A stretch of 64,000 nt of DNA from positions 24,326 through 88,325 of the forward strand of contig NZ_RHLQ01000007.1 of assembly GCF_003711845.1 (NCBI RefSeq), in the 5' to 3' direction. The position numbers and the translations under genes were made by a program. Below the pieces are notes generated by a model, which worked only from the letters and a program-made list of their open reading frames with translations, was not told the DNA's origin and did not search any database. Below are positions 8,202 through 17,139 of this stretch, piece by piece; positions within the stretch are counted from its first letter, which is position 1, and each line of letters opens with the position of its first letter. Origin of the DNA: Lysinibacillus halotolerans. Its GTDB lineage: Bacteria > Bacillota > Bacilli > Bacillales_A > Planococcaceae.

Positions 8202-9293
8202 TTATGATAAAACAACTAATTCTTTTGTGAATTTCGTTAAAACTTCAACGCCGTTTTCAGTCACAACGACATCATCTTCAATACGTACACCTGTCACATC
8301 GGCTTTATAAATGCCTGGTTCAATTGTAAAGACCATACCAGGAGAAAGTTCCATTTCATTCGTTCCTGTCACAGATGGGAATTCGTGAACAGAAATCCCA
8401 AGACCATGTCCTAAACGGTGGGTGAAATATTCACCGTAACCGGCATCGCTAATTGTATCGCGGGCGATTTTATCTAAATCCATAGCTCGAACACCAGGTT
8501 TTACTGCTGCAATAGCTCCTTCATTTGCTTGGCGTACTGCATTGTATATTTCCTTTTGTGCTTCTGACGGTTCTCCAAAGGCAACAGTACGCGTAATATC
8601 TGAGCAATAGCCATCATAAATCACACCTAAGTCAAATAAAATCATATCGCCTTTTTGAATTTTTCGATCTCCTGGTGTACCGTGGGGAGATGCTGTTTTA
8701 GGACCGGAAAGTACCATCGTTTCAAAGGACATCGAACAACCCTTTTCTTTAATCGCATTTTCAATAGCCGTTAAAATTTCCATTTCCGTTTTACCTTCAG
8801 CAATTTCTTTACAGCCTACTTCAATGGCATAGTCAGCTAAACTTGCCGCTTTTCGTAATTTTTCAATTTCCACTTCATCTTTAATAACACGATATTGGTT
8901 AATTTGATCGTCAAGACGAACAAAGTTTGCTTGTGGATATATTTGTTGAAGGGCTTCTAAACGCTCAACTGTTAAATGGGATTTTTCGATTGCCATCGTT
9001 GTCATTTGGACTCCGCGGGATTGTACTGCCTGTGCAAGTAACTCCCAAGGGTTGTCTGTATCCAGATGGCCAATTATTTCTCCATTCCAACCAGAAGCTT
9101 TCGCATCAGGTGCTTCCATTTTAGGACAGATTAAGAAAGGTTCAGCATCTTTAAAAACCATCACCCCTAATAAACGTTCGTGGGGATTGCTTTTAAAATG
9201 GGAAAAGTAAAAAACGTTATCTGGTGTTGTAATAAAAGCTGCATCGTATTCATTTTCTTTTAAATAATTTTGTAGTTGATTTAATTTATTCAT
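8202..9293 (-). CDS. M24-family Xaa-Pro dipeptidase/aminopeptidase-like protein
   Basis: A 363-residue pita-bread metallopeptidase. The five expected metal ligands are readable: two Asp in LFDLGVIYDGYCSDITRTV, His in HRLGHGLGISVHEFPSV, Glu in FTIEPGIY and Glu in GVRIEDDVVV. The N-terminal domain (MNKLNQLQNYLKENEYDAAF) is the creatinase-like half. These enzymes release residues before proline from peptides in the cytoplasm. The start at 9293 follows a GAGGAGGG site (9299-9306 on the other strand); longer in-frame extensions run into the promoter. It may be PepQ or an aminopeptidase P; sequence alone does not decide. Confidence 0.85.
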   Translation of the reverse strand: MNKLNQLQNYLKENEYDAAFITTPDNVFYFSHFKSNPHERLLGVMVFKDAEPFLICPKMEAPDAKASGWNGEIIGHLDTDNPWELLAQAVQSRGVQMTTMAIEKSHLTVERLEALQQIYPQANFVRLDDQINQYRVIKDEVEIEKLRKAASLADYAIEVGCKEIAEGKTEMEILTAIENAIKEKGCSMSFETMVLSGPKTASPHGTPGDRKIQKGDMILFDLGVIYDGYCSDITRTVAFGEPSEAQKEIYNAVRQANEGAIAAVKPGVRAMDLDKIARDTISDAGYGEYFTHRLGHGLGISVHEFPSVTGTNEMELSPGMVFTIEPGIYKADVTGVRIEDDVVVTENGVEVLTKFTKELVVLS

Positions 9294-9476
9294 AAAAACC
9301 CTCCTCAAGATTTCAAAAAGATATATCCATTGTTTTGCACCGTTAGCTTGAACGGGGTACAATAAATACGAATAATTCATATTTTAACACTTTTATATAG
9401 TATAGCAAAAAGAAGGAAAAAAGCTTATAAAAGCGGAATAAGTAAAATTGAACATCATATTTTAGGAGGATAAATA

Positions 9477-10157
9477 ATGGAATTATTTTATCATGGACAT
9501 TCAGTAGTTAAAATTAAAACAAATGATACGAATATTTTAATTGATCCTTTTATTCGTGGAAACGGTTCGACAGATTTAAAAGTAGAGGAAGAAAAACCGG
9601 ATGTTATTTTATTAACCCACGGTCATAACGATCATGTAGGTGATACAGTTGAGCTGGCGAAGGCAAATAATGCCCTAGTTGTAGCACCGAATGAGCTTGC
9701 CGATTATTTATCTTGGCAAGGGGTCAATACGCATGCAATGCATATTGGTGGTTCTTATCAATTTGAGTTTGGGAAAGTGAAATTTACACAAGCTTTCCAT
9801 GGTTCATCGTATGTAACGGAAAATAATGAAATTATTTATACAGGTATGCCATCAGGAATTTTATTTTATGCTGAAGGATTCACAATTTACCATGCTGGCG
9901 ATACAGCCCTTTTTGGTGATATGAAGTTAATTGGAGATCGTAACGAGATTGATGTAGCCTTTTTACCGATTGGTGATAACTTTACAATGGGGCCTGAAGA
10001 TGCTGCTTATGCTGTATCGTTGCTAAATCCAAAATCAGTAGTCCCAATTCATTACAATACGTTCCCGGTCATTCAACAGGATCCAAAGCACTTTGCTGAT
10101 TTAGTAAAAAATAGTAAAGTTCAAATTTTAAATCCAGGTGAAAAAGTAGAATTATAA
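9477..10157 (+). CDS. ytkL: YtkL-like metal-dependent hydrolase (UPF0173)
   Basis: A 226-residue metallo-beta-lactamase-fold protein. The metal-binding signature HGHNDHVGD (about residues 50-58) is intact, with further ligands in [17 protein letters not shown] and PIHYNT. The first residues [19 protein letters not shown] match the UPF0173 family, whose B. subtilis member YtkL has the same neighbours. The true substrate is unknown. AGGAGG sits 8 nt upstream of the ATG. It is transcribed away from the peptidase gene, and a terminator follows. Confidence 0.88.
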   Translation: MELFYHGHSVVKIKTNDTNILIDPFIRGNGSTDLKVEEEKPDVILLTHGHNDHVGDTVELAKANNALVVAPNELADYLSWQGVNTHAMHIGGSYQFEFGKVKFTQAFHGSSYVTENNEIIYTGMPSGILFYAEGFTIYHAGDTALFGDMKLIGDRNEIDVAFLPIGDNFTMGPEDAAYAVSLLNPKSVVPIHYNTFPVIQQDPKHFADLVKNSKVQILNPGEKVEL

Positions 10158-10192
10158 TTTTCCGATATAAATCGAATAGAAATGGAAGTTAT

Positions 10193-10263
10193 AAAAGAAA
10201 GTAGCGAAAGGTAATGGAAAGTTTGTATGTAAATCAAACTGGAATAGGCTACTTTCTTTTTTT
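10193..10263 (+). terminator. Long-range terminator after ytkL
   Basis: AAAAGAAAGTAGC (10193-10205) pairs with GCTACTTTCTTTT (10248-10260), closing a 42-nt loop that contains a smaller GTTTG/CAAAC hairpin. The 3' arm runs into a T tract. Confidence 0.75.
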
Positions 10264-10327
10264 CTATACATAATTGAAATATGATACACTATTGGCAAGG
10301 AAAGATAGATGGGAATAGGTGATCGTA

Positions 10328-11635
10328 GTGTCTACAAAACATGAGAAAATATTACAATATATCGAATCGTTACCCGTTGGTGACAAAATTTCTGTACGCC
10401 AAATCGCGAAGGAAATGCAAGTAAGTGAAGGTACAGCTTATCGCGCAATAAAAGAGGCGGAAAATCGTCGATTAGTTAGTTCCATTGAACGGGTTGGGAC
10501 GATTCGAATTGAAAAGAAGAAAAAGGAAAATATCGAACGTCTAACCTTCGCTGAAATCGTAAACATCGTAGACGGACAAGTATTAGGTGGTAGAGCAGGA
10601 TTGCATAAAACCCTTAATAAATTTGTCATTGGCGCTATGCAATTAGAAGATATGATGAGATACACAGATGCAGGAAATCTTTTAATTGTAGGGAACCGAT
10701 TCAAAGCCCATGAAAATGCCCTTAAGGCTGGAGCAGCAGTATTAATAACAGGTGGCTTTGATACAACGGAAAATAATAAGCGATTGGCAGATGAATTAGA
10801 ACTGCCAATTATTTCGTCCAGTTATGATACGTTTACTGTAGCAACGATGATCAATCGGGCTATTTATGACCAATTAATTAAAAAGGATATTTTATTAATT
10901 GAAGACATTTATGTGCCGATTGAAGAAACTGCTTCGTTAAAAATTACCGATACAATAGCAGATTTCCACAAATTGAATTTACAAACAACCCACGGTGCAT
11001 TCCCTGTCGTTACGAATGCTAACAAATTAGTCGGTATGATTACAGTGAAGGATGTTATTGGAAAATCGGAATATGAAACGGTCGATAAAGTGATGACGAA
11101 AAATCCAATTTCCGGTTCAATGAAAACGAGTGTTGCTTCGGCAGGACATCGAATGATTTGGGAAGGTATTGACTTATTACCTATTGTAAATGAAGACGGT
11201 ATTTTGCAAGGAGTCATTAGTCGTCAAGATGTATTAAAGGCGTTACAGCATGCCCAAAGACAACCACAACATGGTGAAACAATTGATGATTTAGTTAAAA
11301 GTGAAATGAAAGTAATGGGCGAAGAAGATGTGGTCGTAGAATTTACAGTAACCCCACAAATGACGAACCAATTTGGTGCGATTTCTTACGGTGCCTTTAC
11401 GACATTACTTTCAGAAGTTGGAGCCTTTGCGTTGAAACGGAGAAAACGTGGAGATGCAGTGGCAGAAAATATGACCATTTACTTTATTAAACCGGTTCAA
11501 ATGGAAAGCGTATTAACGGTTATTCCTCATATTTTAGATATGAGTCGTAAATTCGTAAAAATGGACTTCGATGTTTTTCATGAAACGACTTTAGTTGGAA
11601 AAGCGATGATGATGTTCCAACTATTAGAGCGTTAA
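10328..11635 (+). CDS. ytoI: YtoI-like multidomain regulator: HTH, DRTGG, CBS pair, hotdog
   Basis: A 435-residue protein with four parts in order. A winged HTH spans about residues 1-60 (SVRQIAKEMQVSEGTAYRAI), a DRTGG domain about 70-180, two CBS motifs about 185-310 (GAFPVVTNANKLVGMITVKD and LLPIVNEDGILQGVISRQDV), and a C-terminal hotdog fold about 325-435 (TVTPQMTNQFGAISYGAFTT). CBS and DRTGG domains usually sense adenylates; the hotdog part resembles acyl-CoA thioesterases. The role is unknown. The GTG at 10328 is preferred over the GTG at 10319, because AGGTGATC lies just before it and the product then begins M-S-T-K-H-E, like B. subtilis YtoI. Confidence 0.88.
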   Translation: MSTKHEKILQYIESLPVGDKISVRQIAKEMQVSEGTAYRAIKEAENRRLVSSIERVGTIRIEKKKKENIERLTFAEIVNIVDGQVLGGRAGLHKTLNKFVIGAMQLEDMMRYTDAGNLLIVGNRFKAHENALKAGAAVLITGGFDTTENNKRLADELELPIISSSYDTFTVATMINRAIYDQLIKKDILLIEDIYVPIEETASLKITDTIADFHKLNLQTTHGAFPVVTNANKLVGMITVKDVIGKSEYETVDKVMTKNPISGSMKTSVASAGHRMIWEGIDLLPIVNEDGILQGVISRQDVLKALQHAQRQPQHGETIDDLVKSEMKVMGEEDVVVEFTVTPQMTNQFGAISYGAFTTLLSEVGAFALKRRKRGDAVAENMTIYFIKPVQMESVLTVIPHILDMSRKFVKMDFDVFHETTLVGKAMMMFQLLER

Positions 11636-11649
11636 TCATTCAATAAAAA

Positions 11650-11684
11650 AGCAATATACACCGATTTGTATATTGCTTCCTTTT
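11650..11684. terminator. Bidirectional terminator between ytoI and ytpI
   Basis: AGCAATATACA (11650-11660) pairs with TGTATATTGCT (11667-11677), flanked by A-rich and T-rich tracts serving both convergent genes. Confidence 0.85.
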
Positions 11685-11686
11685 AC

Positions 11687-11992
11687 TTATTTGTTTAATT
11701 CGTATTCTTCTTTTACGAATTGTCCTTCGTGGCGAACTCGTTTGTAGCTTGCAAATGCTTCCATAAATCCAACTAGGATGAATACGGCTGCAATCATAAA
11801 TCCAACGAGGGTAGGATAAATGATACAAGTATTTAAGCCGAATACCATGATAAAGAGTCCTAGGGCAACGCCAGCTTTTGCTTTGTACCATTTTTTACGA
11901 ATCGGTAATGTGGAACGAAATTGTCTCGTTTTATAATAAAAATAAGCTACAAAGGATACAACGATAAAAAATACAAAAATATAGTTTAACAT
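11687..11992 (-). CDS. ytpI: YtpI-like small membrane protein
   Basis: A 101-residue protein with three predicted membrane helices (about residues 2-20, 40-58 and 62-82) and a charged C-terminal tail (FASYKRVRHEGQFVKEEYEL). It matches B. subtilis YtpI in size, pattern and position, convergent with ytoI and divergent from nrnA. Function is unknown. The ATG at 11992 follows GGGAGG on the minus strand (11999-12004); an upstream in-frame ATG lacks a ribosome binding site. Confidence 0.8.
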   Translation of the reverse strand: MLNYIFVFFIVVSFVAYFYYKTRQFRSTLPIRKKWYKAKAGVALGLFIMVFGLNTCIIYPTLVGFMIAAVFILVGFMEAFASYKRVRHEGQFVKEEYELNK

Positions 11993-12116
11993 TTTTAACC
12001 TCCCATTAAGGTGCAACAATTGCTATATGTATGTAGTGCCTTCATTATTGTAACGATTTTTTATTAAAAAAGCTAACACAACCAACAAAAAATAGTAGCT
12101 ATAGGGGGAAATCCGC

Positions 12117-13061
12117 TTGAAATTACAAATCATCGACAAAATTGAACAATATGATACAATTATCATTCATAGACATGTTCGTCCAGACCCAGATGCATAC
12201 GGGTCTCAAATAGGTTTAAAAAGATTGCTAGAAAAGAACTATCCAAATAAAACGGTTTATGCAATTGGTGAGCATGACCGATCCTTAACTTTTTTAGATA
12301 CACCAGATAGCATTAGTGACGATGTATTTGAAAATGCATTAGTGATTGTAACAGATACAGCTAATACAGATCGTATTGATGATGCCCGCTATACAAAGGG
12401 CGATTTTTTAATTAAAATCGATCACCATCCAAACGACGATGCTTACGGTGATTTATTATGGGTTGATACCAATGCCAGCTCTTGCAGTGAAATGATTTAT
12501 GAATTATTCGTTGAAGGACAAGCATCTAAAGGTTGGGAAATGTCAGATAATGCTGCTCGACTAATTTTTGCAGGTATCGTAGGTGATACTGGTCGCTTTT
12601 TATATCCGAGTGCATCCGTCCGTACTTTTGAAATTGCAGGTCAGTTAATCAAGTATAATTTTGATCGCAATGAAGTGTTTAATGGAATGTACGAAAAAGA
12701 ACCTAATCTATTACATCTTCAAGGCTATATGTATGAAAACTTTGTAATGGATGAAAACGGGGCTTGTTCGATTAAATTATCGAAGGATCTTTTACATAAA
12801 TTCAACGTCACTGCTTCTGATACTTCCTTGTTAGTCGGTTCTTTAAGCAATATTAAAGGTGTTTGTGCATGGGTTATATTCGTAGAAGAAGAGAATCAAA
12901 TTCGAGTAAGATTACGTTCAAAGGGTCCTATTATTAATGAGTTGGCGAAGAAGTATAATGGCGGTGGCCATCCGTTAGCATCTGGTGCAACCGTGTACTC
13001 ATGGGAAGAAGCGGAACGATTAATTGAAGATTTAAAAGTGCTTTGTCAAAATTATAACTAA
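12117..13061 (+). CDS. nrnA: NrnA: oligoribonuclease / pAp phosphatase
   Basis: A 314-residue DHH-DHHA1 phosphoesterase that degrades 2-5 nt RNA fragments and dephosphorylates 3'-phosphoadenosine 5'-phosphate. The metal-binding motifs are present: IIIHRHVRPDPDAYGSQ (about residues 16-32), VTDTAN, the DHH motif IDHHPND (about 101-107) and GIVGDTGRF. The DHHA1 substrate-binding motif GGGHPLASGA lies near residue 287. It starts at a TTG (12117) 7 nt after AGGGGGA. The B. subtilis neighbours ytrH and ytrI, expected between nrnA and dnaE, are absent; dnaE follows after 17 bp. Confidence 0.93.
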   Translation: MKLQIIDKIEQYDTIIIHRHVRPDPDAYGSQIGLKRLLEKNYPNKTVYAIGEHDRSLTFLDTPDSISDDVFENALVIVTDTANTDRIDDARYTKGDFLIKIDHHPNDDAYGDLLWVDTNASSCSEMIYELFVEGQASKGWEMSDNAARLIFAGIVGDTGRFLYPSASVRTFEIAGQLIKYNFDRNEVFNGMYEKEPNLLHLQGYMYENFVMDENGACSIKLSKDLLHKFNVTASDTSLLVGSLSNIKGVCAWVIFVEEENQIRVRLRSKGPIINELAKKYNGGGHPLASGATVYSWEEAERLIEDLKVLCQNYN

Positions 13062-13078
13062 TATAGGAGGGATGAAGT

Positions 13079-16000
13079 TTGACAGTCGTATATCCGCAAA
13101 TACGAACAAGTGCAGATCTATTAAAAAGTACAATTCGTATGGAAGAGCTCATCCCTTTTTTACAATCCCAAAAGGCAGAAGCGTGTGCAATGGTAAATAC
13201 GAAATTGTACGGGCTTTTGCCTTTTTGGCGTTCATTAAAACAAGCAGGAATCCATCCAGTAGTTGGATTGTCTGTCCAAGTACAATTTTCGAAGGATCAT
13301 TCATTACCTCTCTTAATTTACGCTCAAACGGATGGTGGCTATAAAAATTTATTAAAAATTAGTAGTGCCATATCCATTCGGGAAGATGAACTGTTACCGT
13401 GGCGTTGGTTAGCAGCTTATTCAAAAGGATGTGCCGTCGTCATCCCAACATCAGAAAGTTTACTAAAGGAACAATACATCTCTTTTATTCAACAAATGGT
13501 GGAAACGTTCCATTCGAATCTTTATATGGGGATCTCTCGTAGTGGAGGGATGGTTTCTTCCTTCGAAGGGCAAATTGTACAACTAAGTCATCAATTGCAA
13601 ATAAAATGTATGGCGATTCATGAATGTTTATATATGAATCGGGAAGATTATTTTGCTTATAAAGTAGCCCGGGCTATTGAAACTGGCGTGAAATTAAATG
13701 AGAGCACTCAAATAGAGCAAGAAAATCAATATATGCCTACTGCAATGGAGTGGCGGGAATGGTTTAAGGATACCCCCCAATGGTTAGAAGAAAGCAGACA
13801 ATTTTTATTAAATTGCCAAGTGGAACTAACAAAGGATCAATATTTTATGCCGAAGTTTCCTTTACAACAAGGGCAAAGGGCGGAAGATGTGCTGACTGAA
13901 AAGGCTTTTGAAGGGTTAAAGGAACGTTTACAAACGGATACGCCTAATGAAATATACCGAAAACGATTGCAATATGAATTACAAGTTATCAATTCAATGG
14001 GTTACGCTGATTACTTTTTAATAGTGTCTGATTTTATGCATTTTGCAAAAAGTAAAAACATTTTAACAGGTCCTGGAAGGGGTTCCTCTGCCAGTTCCCT
14101 TGTAGCCTATTGTCTTCATATTACTCAAGTAGATCCATTACAATTTGGCTTATTATTTGAACGGTTTTTAAATCCTGAAAGGGTAACCCTTCCGGATATT
14201 GATATCGATTTTGTTGATACAAAACGGCAAGATGTTATTCAATATGTTGCTCAAAAATATGGACAACAACATGTGGCTCAAATTATTACATTCGGTACTT
14301 TATCGGCGAAGGCTGTAGCCCGTGATGTAGCGAGAATGTTTAATTTCGAAAGTGATACATTAGCGATGATTTCCAAGCTAATCCCAAATAAATTAGGTAT
14401 TTCATTGCAAGAGGCTTATACAAGCTCACAACCATTTAGAACATGGATCGAAGCAGACGATATTCGGAAAACGTGGTTCCAAACAGCGAAAAAGTTGGAA
14501 GGCTTACCGAGAAATGCATCTACCCATGCGGCTGGGGTAGTTCTTAGTCCGATGCCTTTAGTGGAAGTAGTACCGATTGAAGAAGGTCATGATGGTATTT
14601 ATTTAACCCAATGGCCGATGCAGGAAGTGGAACAAGTTGGTTTGTTAAAAATGGACTTTTTAGGGTTACGGAACTTAACGATTTTAGAAACGATTCGTCA
14701 ATCGATTTATTACACACATAAAAAGTGGATCGATTTTAATCGAATTCCACTGGATGATGCGAAAACGTTCCAATTGTTAAGGGAAGGGGATACAACGGGT
14801 ATTTTTCAGTTGGAATCAGACGGCATGAAAAATGCGTTAAAGGAAATTGCCCCTACAGAATTTTTAGATATTGTGGCTGTCAATGCCCTTTATCGTCCGG
14901 GACCAATGGAGTTTATACCTGTTTACGCTAGAAGAAAGGCAAAAAAAGAACCAGTTGTCATGCCCCATCCGGTGTTAGAGCCTATATTAAAGGAAACTTA
15001 TGGCGTAATTGTCTATCAGGAACAAATTATGCAAATTGCCCATTTGTTTGCTGGTTTTACAATTGGACAGGCAGACTTACTGAGAAGAGCTGTAAGTAAA
15101 AAGAAAAGGGAAGTATTAGAACAACAGCAATCGGCCTTTGTAAAAGGTGCTGTACGTCAAGGATATCCAGAACAGGTGGCGAAGGAAGTATATGCGTTAA
15201 TCGTTCGATTTGCCGATTACGGATTCCCTAAAAGCCATGCGGTAGCATATAGTTTTATTTCTTATCAAATGGCTTATTTAAAGGCGAACTTCCCAGCAAA
15301 CTTCTATGCAGCATTAATGACTAATGCAACGGGTAATCCAGAAAAACTGTTCCAGCTTATTTTAGAAGCAAAGCAGAAAGGCATTAGTATATTAAGACCG
15401 TCCATTCATAGAAGTCAGCGAATTTTTACGGTTGAAGGTGGGAACATTCGATTTAGTTTATCAGCTATTAAAGGAGTTCCCCAACCCTTTTTACAAAAAA
15501 TTGTTGCCCTTCGAAAGTTGAAAGAACAACCTTTTGAAGATTTATTTGATTTAGCTGTTAGTTTAAGCGGCAGTCATTTTAATCGAAAAGCAATTGAACC
15601 GCTTATTAAATCCGGTGCTTTAGATGATTTCGGAAAAGATCGGGCAACCCTTTTAGCAACGGTGGAAGCGGCAGAAAAACATGCCTCTTTAGTTCGGCCA
15701 AATGAAGAGGAAAATGATTTGTTTTCTTCGGAAGTTTTACTTTTCGGGAAACCAAAGTATGTGGAAGCTAGTCCAATACCGGATAAATTAAAACTTCAAT
15801 TCGAAAAAGAAACATTCGGATTTTATTTATCCGAACATCCTGTTGCATTGGAGCGAGCTAAATGGCAGGATATCAATGCAACAACGGCAGCTATAGTTCA
15901 ATTAAGACCAAATTCATTTGTCAAAATAGTAGGCATGATTGAATCAATCCGTCAAATTCGTACAAAAAAGGGTGAGTTAATGGCATTCATCCAGCTCCAA

Positions 16001-16159
16001 GATGAATTTGGAACGGTTTCGACTACATTGTTCCCCCAAACGTACAATGAAGTAATTGGCTGGGTTAAAGAAGACCGAATTGTTTATGTTGAAGGGGTAA
16101 TAGATTATCGTAATGGTAATACACAAATAAAAGTGAAGACGATGACTAATAGCCAATAA
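13079..16159 (+). CDS. dnaE: DNA polymerase III alpha subunit DnaE
   Basis: A 1026-residue replicative polymerase that extends RNA primers and hands over to PolC. The N-terminal PHP region (about 1-215) has lost the usual HxH metal ligands (the start reads MTVVYPQIRTSADLL), so it cannot be a metal-dependent nuclease. The polymerase core has GPGRGSSASSLVAYCL and the catalytic Asp cluster PDIDIDF (D373, D375). A helix-hairpin-helix/tandem region includes YGFPKSHAVAYSFISYQMAY, and an OB fold lies at the end (VKIVGMIESIRQI). It starts at TTG 13079 after AGGAGGG; the nearby ATG is out of frame. It is slightly shorter than B. subtilis DnaE (about 1115). Confidence 0.95.
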   Translation: MTVVYPQIRTSADLLKSTIRMEELIPFLQSQKAEACAMVNTKLYGLLPFWRSLKQAGIHPVVGLSVQVQFSKDHSLPLLIYAQTDGGYKNLLKISSAISIREDELLPWRWLAAYSKGCAVVIPTSESLLKEQYISFIQQMVETFHSNLYMGISRSGGMVSSFEGQIVQLSHQLQIKCMAIHECLYMNREDYFAYKVARAIETGVKLNESTQIEQENQYMPTAMEWREWFKDTPQWLEESRQFLLNCQVELTKDQYFMPKFPLQQGQRAEDVLTEKAFEGLKERLQTDTPNEIYRKRLQYELQVINSMGYADYFLIVSDFMHFAKSKNILTGPGRGSSASSLVAYCLHITQVDPLQFGLLFERFLNPERVTLPDIDIDFVDTKRQDVIQYVAQKYGQQHVAQIITFGTLSAKAVARDVARMFNFESDTLAMISKLIPNKLGISLQEAYTSSQPFRTWIEADDIRKTWFQTAKKLEGLPRNASTHAAGVVLSPMPLVEVVPIEEGHDGIYLTQWPMQEVEQVGLLKMDFLGLRNLTILETIRQSIYYTHKKWIDFNRIPLDDAKTFQLLREGDTTGIFQLESDGMKNALKEIAPTEFLDIVAVNALYRPGPMEFIPVYARRKAKKEPVVMPHPVLEPILKETYGVIVYQEQIMQIAHLFAGFTIGQADLLRRAVSKKKREVLEQQQSAFVKGAVRQGYPEQVAKEVYALIVRFADYGFPKSHAVAYSFISYQMAYLKANFPANFYAALMTNATGNPEKLFQLILEAKQKGISILRPSIHRSQRIFTVEGGNIRFSLSAIKGVPQPFLQKIVALRKLKEQPFEDLFDLAVSLSGSHFNRKAIEPLIKSGALDDFGKDRATLLATVEAAEKHASLVRPNEEENDLFSSEVLLFGKPKYVEASPIPDKLKLQFEKETFGFYLSEHPVALERAKWQDINATTAAIVQLRPNSFVKIVGMIESIRQIRTKKGELMAFIQLQDEFGTVSTTLFPQTYNEVIGWVKEDRIVYVEGVIDYRNGNTQIKVKTMTNSQ

Positions 16160-16185
16160 TGATATAAATTTTAAGAAGTCATTGT

Positions 16186-16215
16186 AAAAACTGTGCAAGG
16201 TTGCACAGTTTTTTT
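16186..16215 (+). terminator. Terminator of dnaE
   Basis: AAAAACTGTGCAA (16186-16198) pairs perfectly with TTGCACAGTTTTT (16201-16213), followed by further T. Confidence 0.9.
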
Positions 16216-16216
16216 C

Positions 16217-16270
16217 TTTACAAATAAAGAAACATCATGTAGGATAGGTTAAAAGTGGTCAGACCACTTT
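16217..16270 (+). promoter_or_regulatory. Promoter and FadR-type GntR operator
   Basis: A candidate sigma-A promoter, TTTACA (16217-16222), 17 bp, TAGGAT (16240-16245), is followed by the perfect palindrome AAAGTGGTC-A-GACCACTTT (16252-16270). Its core TGGTCAGACCA matches the TGGTnnnACCA operator pattern of FadR-subfamily GntR repressors (FadR, PdhR, LldR). The operator would cover the transcription start, and the GntR gene is the first gene downstream, so autorepression of the whole gntR-accDA operon is likely. This is inference from sequence. Confidence 0.65.
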
Positions 16271-16346
16271 ATGTTTGTTATGTGATTTAGTTTAACAATG
16301 CCCATTCATTAATTGGTCCCATGTTAAACGTATAAACGGGAGTTTA

Positions 16347-16421
16347 CAGATTTTGTCAAGGGGTAGACTTATGTGACAAGCATAAGTCCAAAATCTGGAC
16401 GCAATTACGTAAGGCGTAATT
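16347..16421 (+). promoter_or_regulatory. Two consecutive leader hairpins before the GntR gene
   Basis: First structure: CAGATTTTG (16347-16355), a 10-nt bulge, GACTTATG (16366-16373), a 7-nt loop, then CATAAGTC-CAAAATCTG (16381-16397) pairing with both 5' arms. Second: CAATTACG (16402-16409) with CGTAATTG (16414-16421). No T-run follows the first one. Role unknown; possibilities are an mRNA stabiliser or a relic of a mobile element end (TGACAAGCATAAGTCCA resembles the IS right end near 1746-1762). Confidence 0.5.
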
Positions 16422-16476
16422 GATAATATTGAACGATAGTGTCTTTTTTTAGTTCCTATTGTCTTGCGAGGTGCTT

Positions 16477-17139
16477 ATGGATAAAAAACAGGAAAACAAA
16501 AAAGTATTTTTAGAGATTGTCAAACAGCTGAGAGAGTTAATTAAACACGAGGGGATTCAGCCAGGAGAAAAACTTCCATCAGAACGTGTGTTATCTGAAA
16601 GGTTGAATGTTGGTCGTTCATCTGTAAGAGAAGCATTGCGAAGTTTAGAATTGCTTGGACTTATTGAAACGAGACATGGAGGAGGTACATTTTTAGCTTC
16701 CATCCATTCGAATCAATTGGTCGAAATATTAGCGTCCTTTATATTACAAGAAAATAAAGCGGTGGAAGATGTCCACACGACAAGAAGGATGCATGAAAAG
16801 GAAGCAATTCGCATTATTTGTTCGAATCAATCTTTAAGAAGTTTACCTGTTTGGGAAAGTTTGTTCATGAAACTAGAAGTGGAACATGAAGTAGTACGAG
16901 ATCATTTATTGAGGGAACTCATAATCGCTTCTGGTAATCGATTAGCTTTAAAAATTTGGATACAACTCGCGGCATATAGTGCAACACCATTAAAGAAAAC
17001 GACAACAGAAGAAGAAAAAACGATGCTACAAATTCTTTTAAAATCATTGCAACTAGGCTATGAAAAGGAAGCATTGGAAGCATACGATGATTGGATTCGT
17101 TACTTAAAAAAATTAAGGGGGAAAAGCAGTGGCAATTAA
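16477..17139 (+). CDS. FadR-subfamily GntR transcriptional regulator
   Basis: A 220-residue regulator. The N-terminal winged HTH (about residues 8-75) has the GntR signature [20 protein letters not shown] and [20 protein letters not shown]; the C-terminal helical part (from about 90) fits the FCD ligand-binding fold. It overlaps accD by 11 bp and is co-oriented with accD-accA, so it probably adjusts acetyl-CoA carboxylase expression; a FadR-type palindrome sits upstream. The ligand (an acyl-CoA or organic acid) is not deducible. The start at 16477 follows GCGAGGTG. No regulator stands between dnaE and accD in B. subtilis as I recall it. Confidence 0.82.
   Translation: MDKKQENKKVFLEIVKQLRELIKHEGIQPGEKLPSERVLSERLNVGRSSVREALRSLELLGLIETRHGGGTFLASIHSNQLVEILASFILQENKAVEDVHTTRRMHEKEAIRIICSNQSLRSLPVWESLFMKLEVEHEVVRDHLLRELIIASGNRLALKIWIQLAAYSATPLKKTTTEEEKTMLQILLKSLQLGYEKEALEAYDDWIRYLKKLRGKSSGN

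Noticed and set aside
9330..9362. CCGTT...AACGG inverted repeat upstream of the M24 peptidase gene as a riboswitch
   Set aside because: Only a 5-bp stem and no match to a riboswitch consensus that I can recognise.
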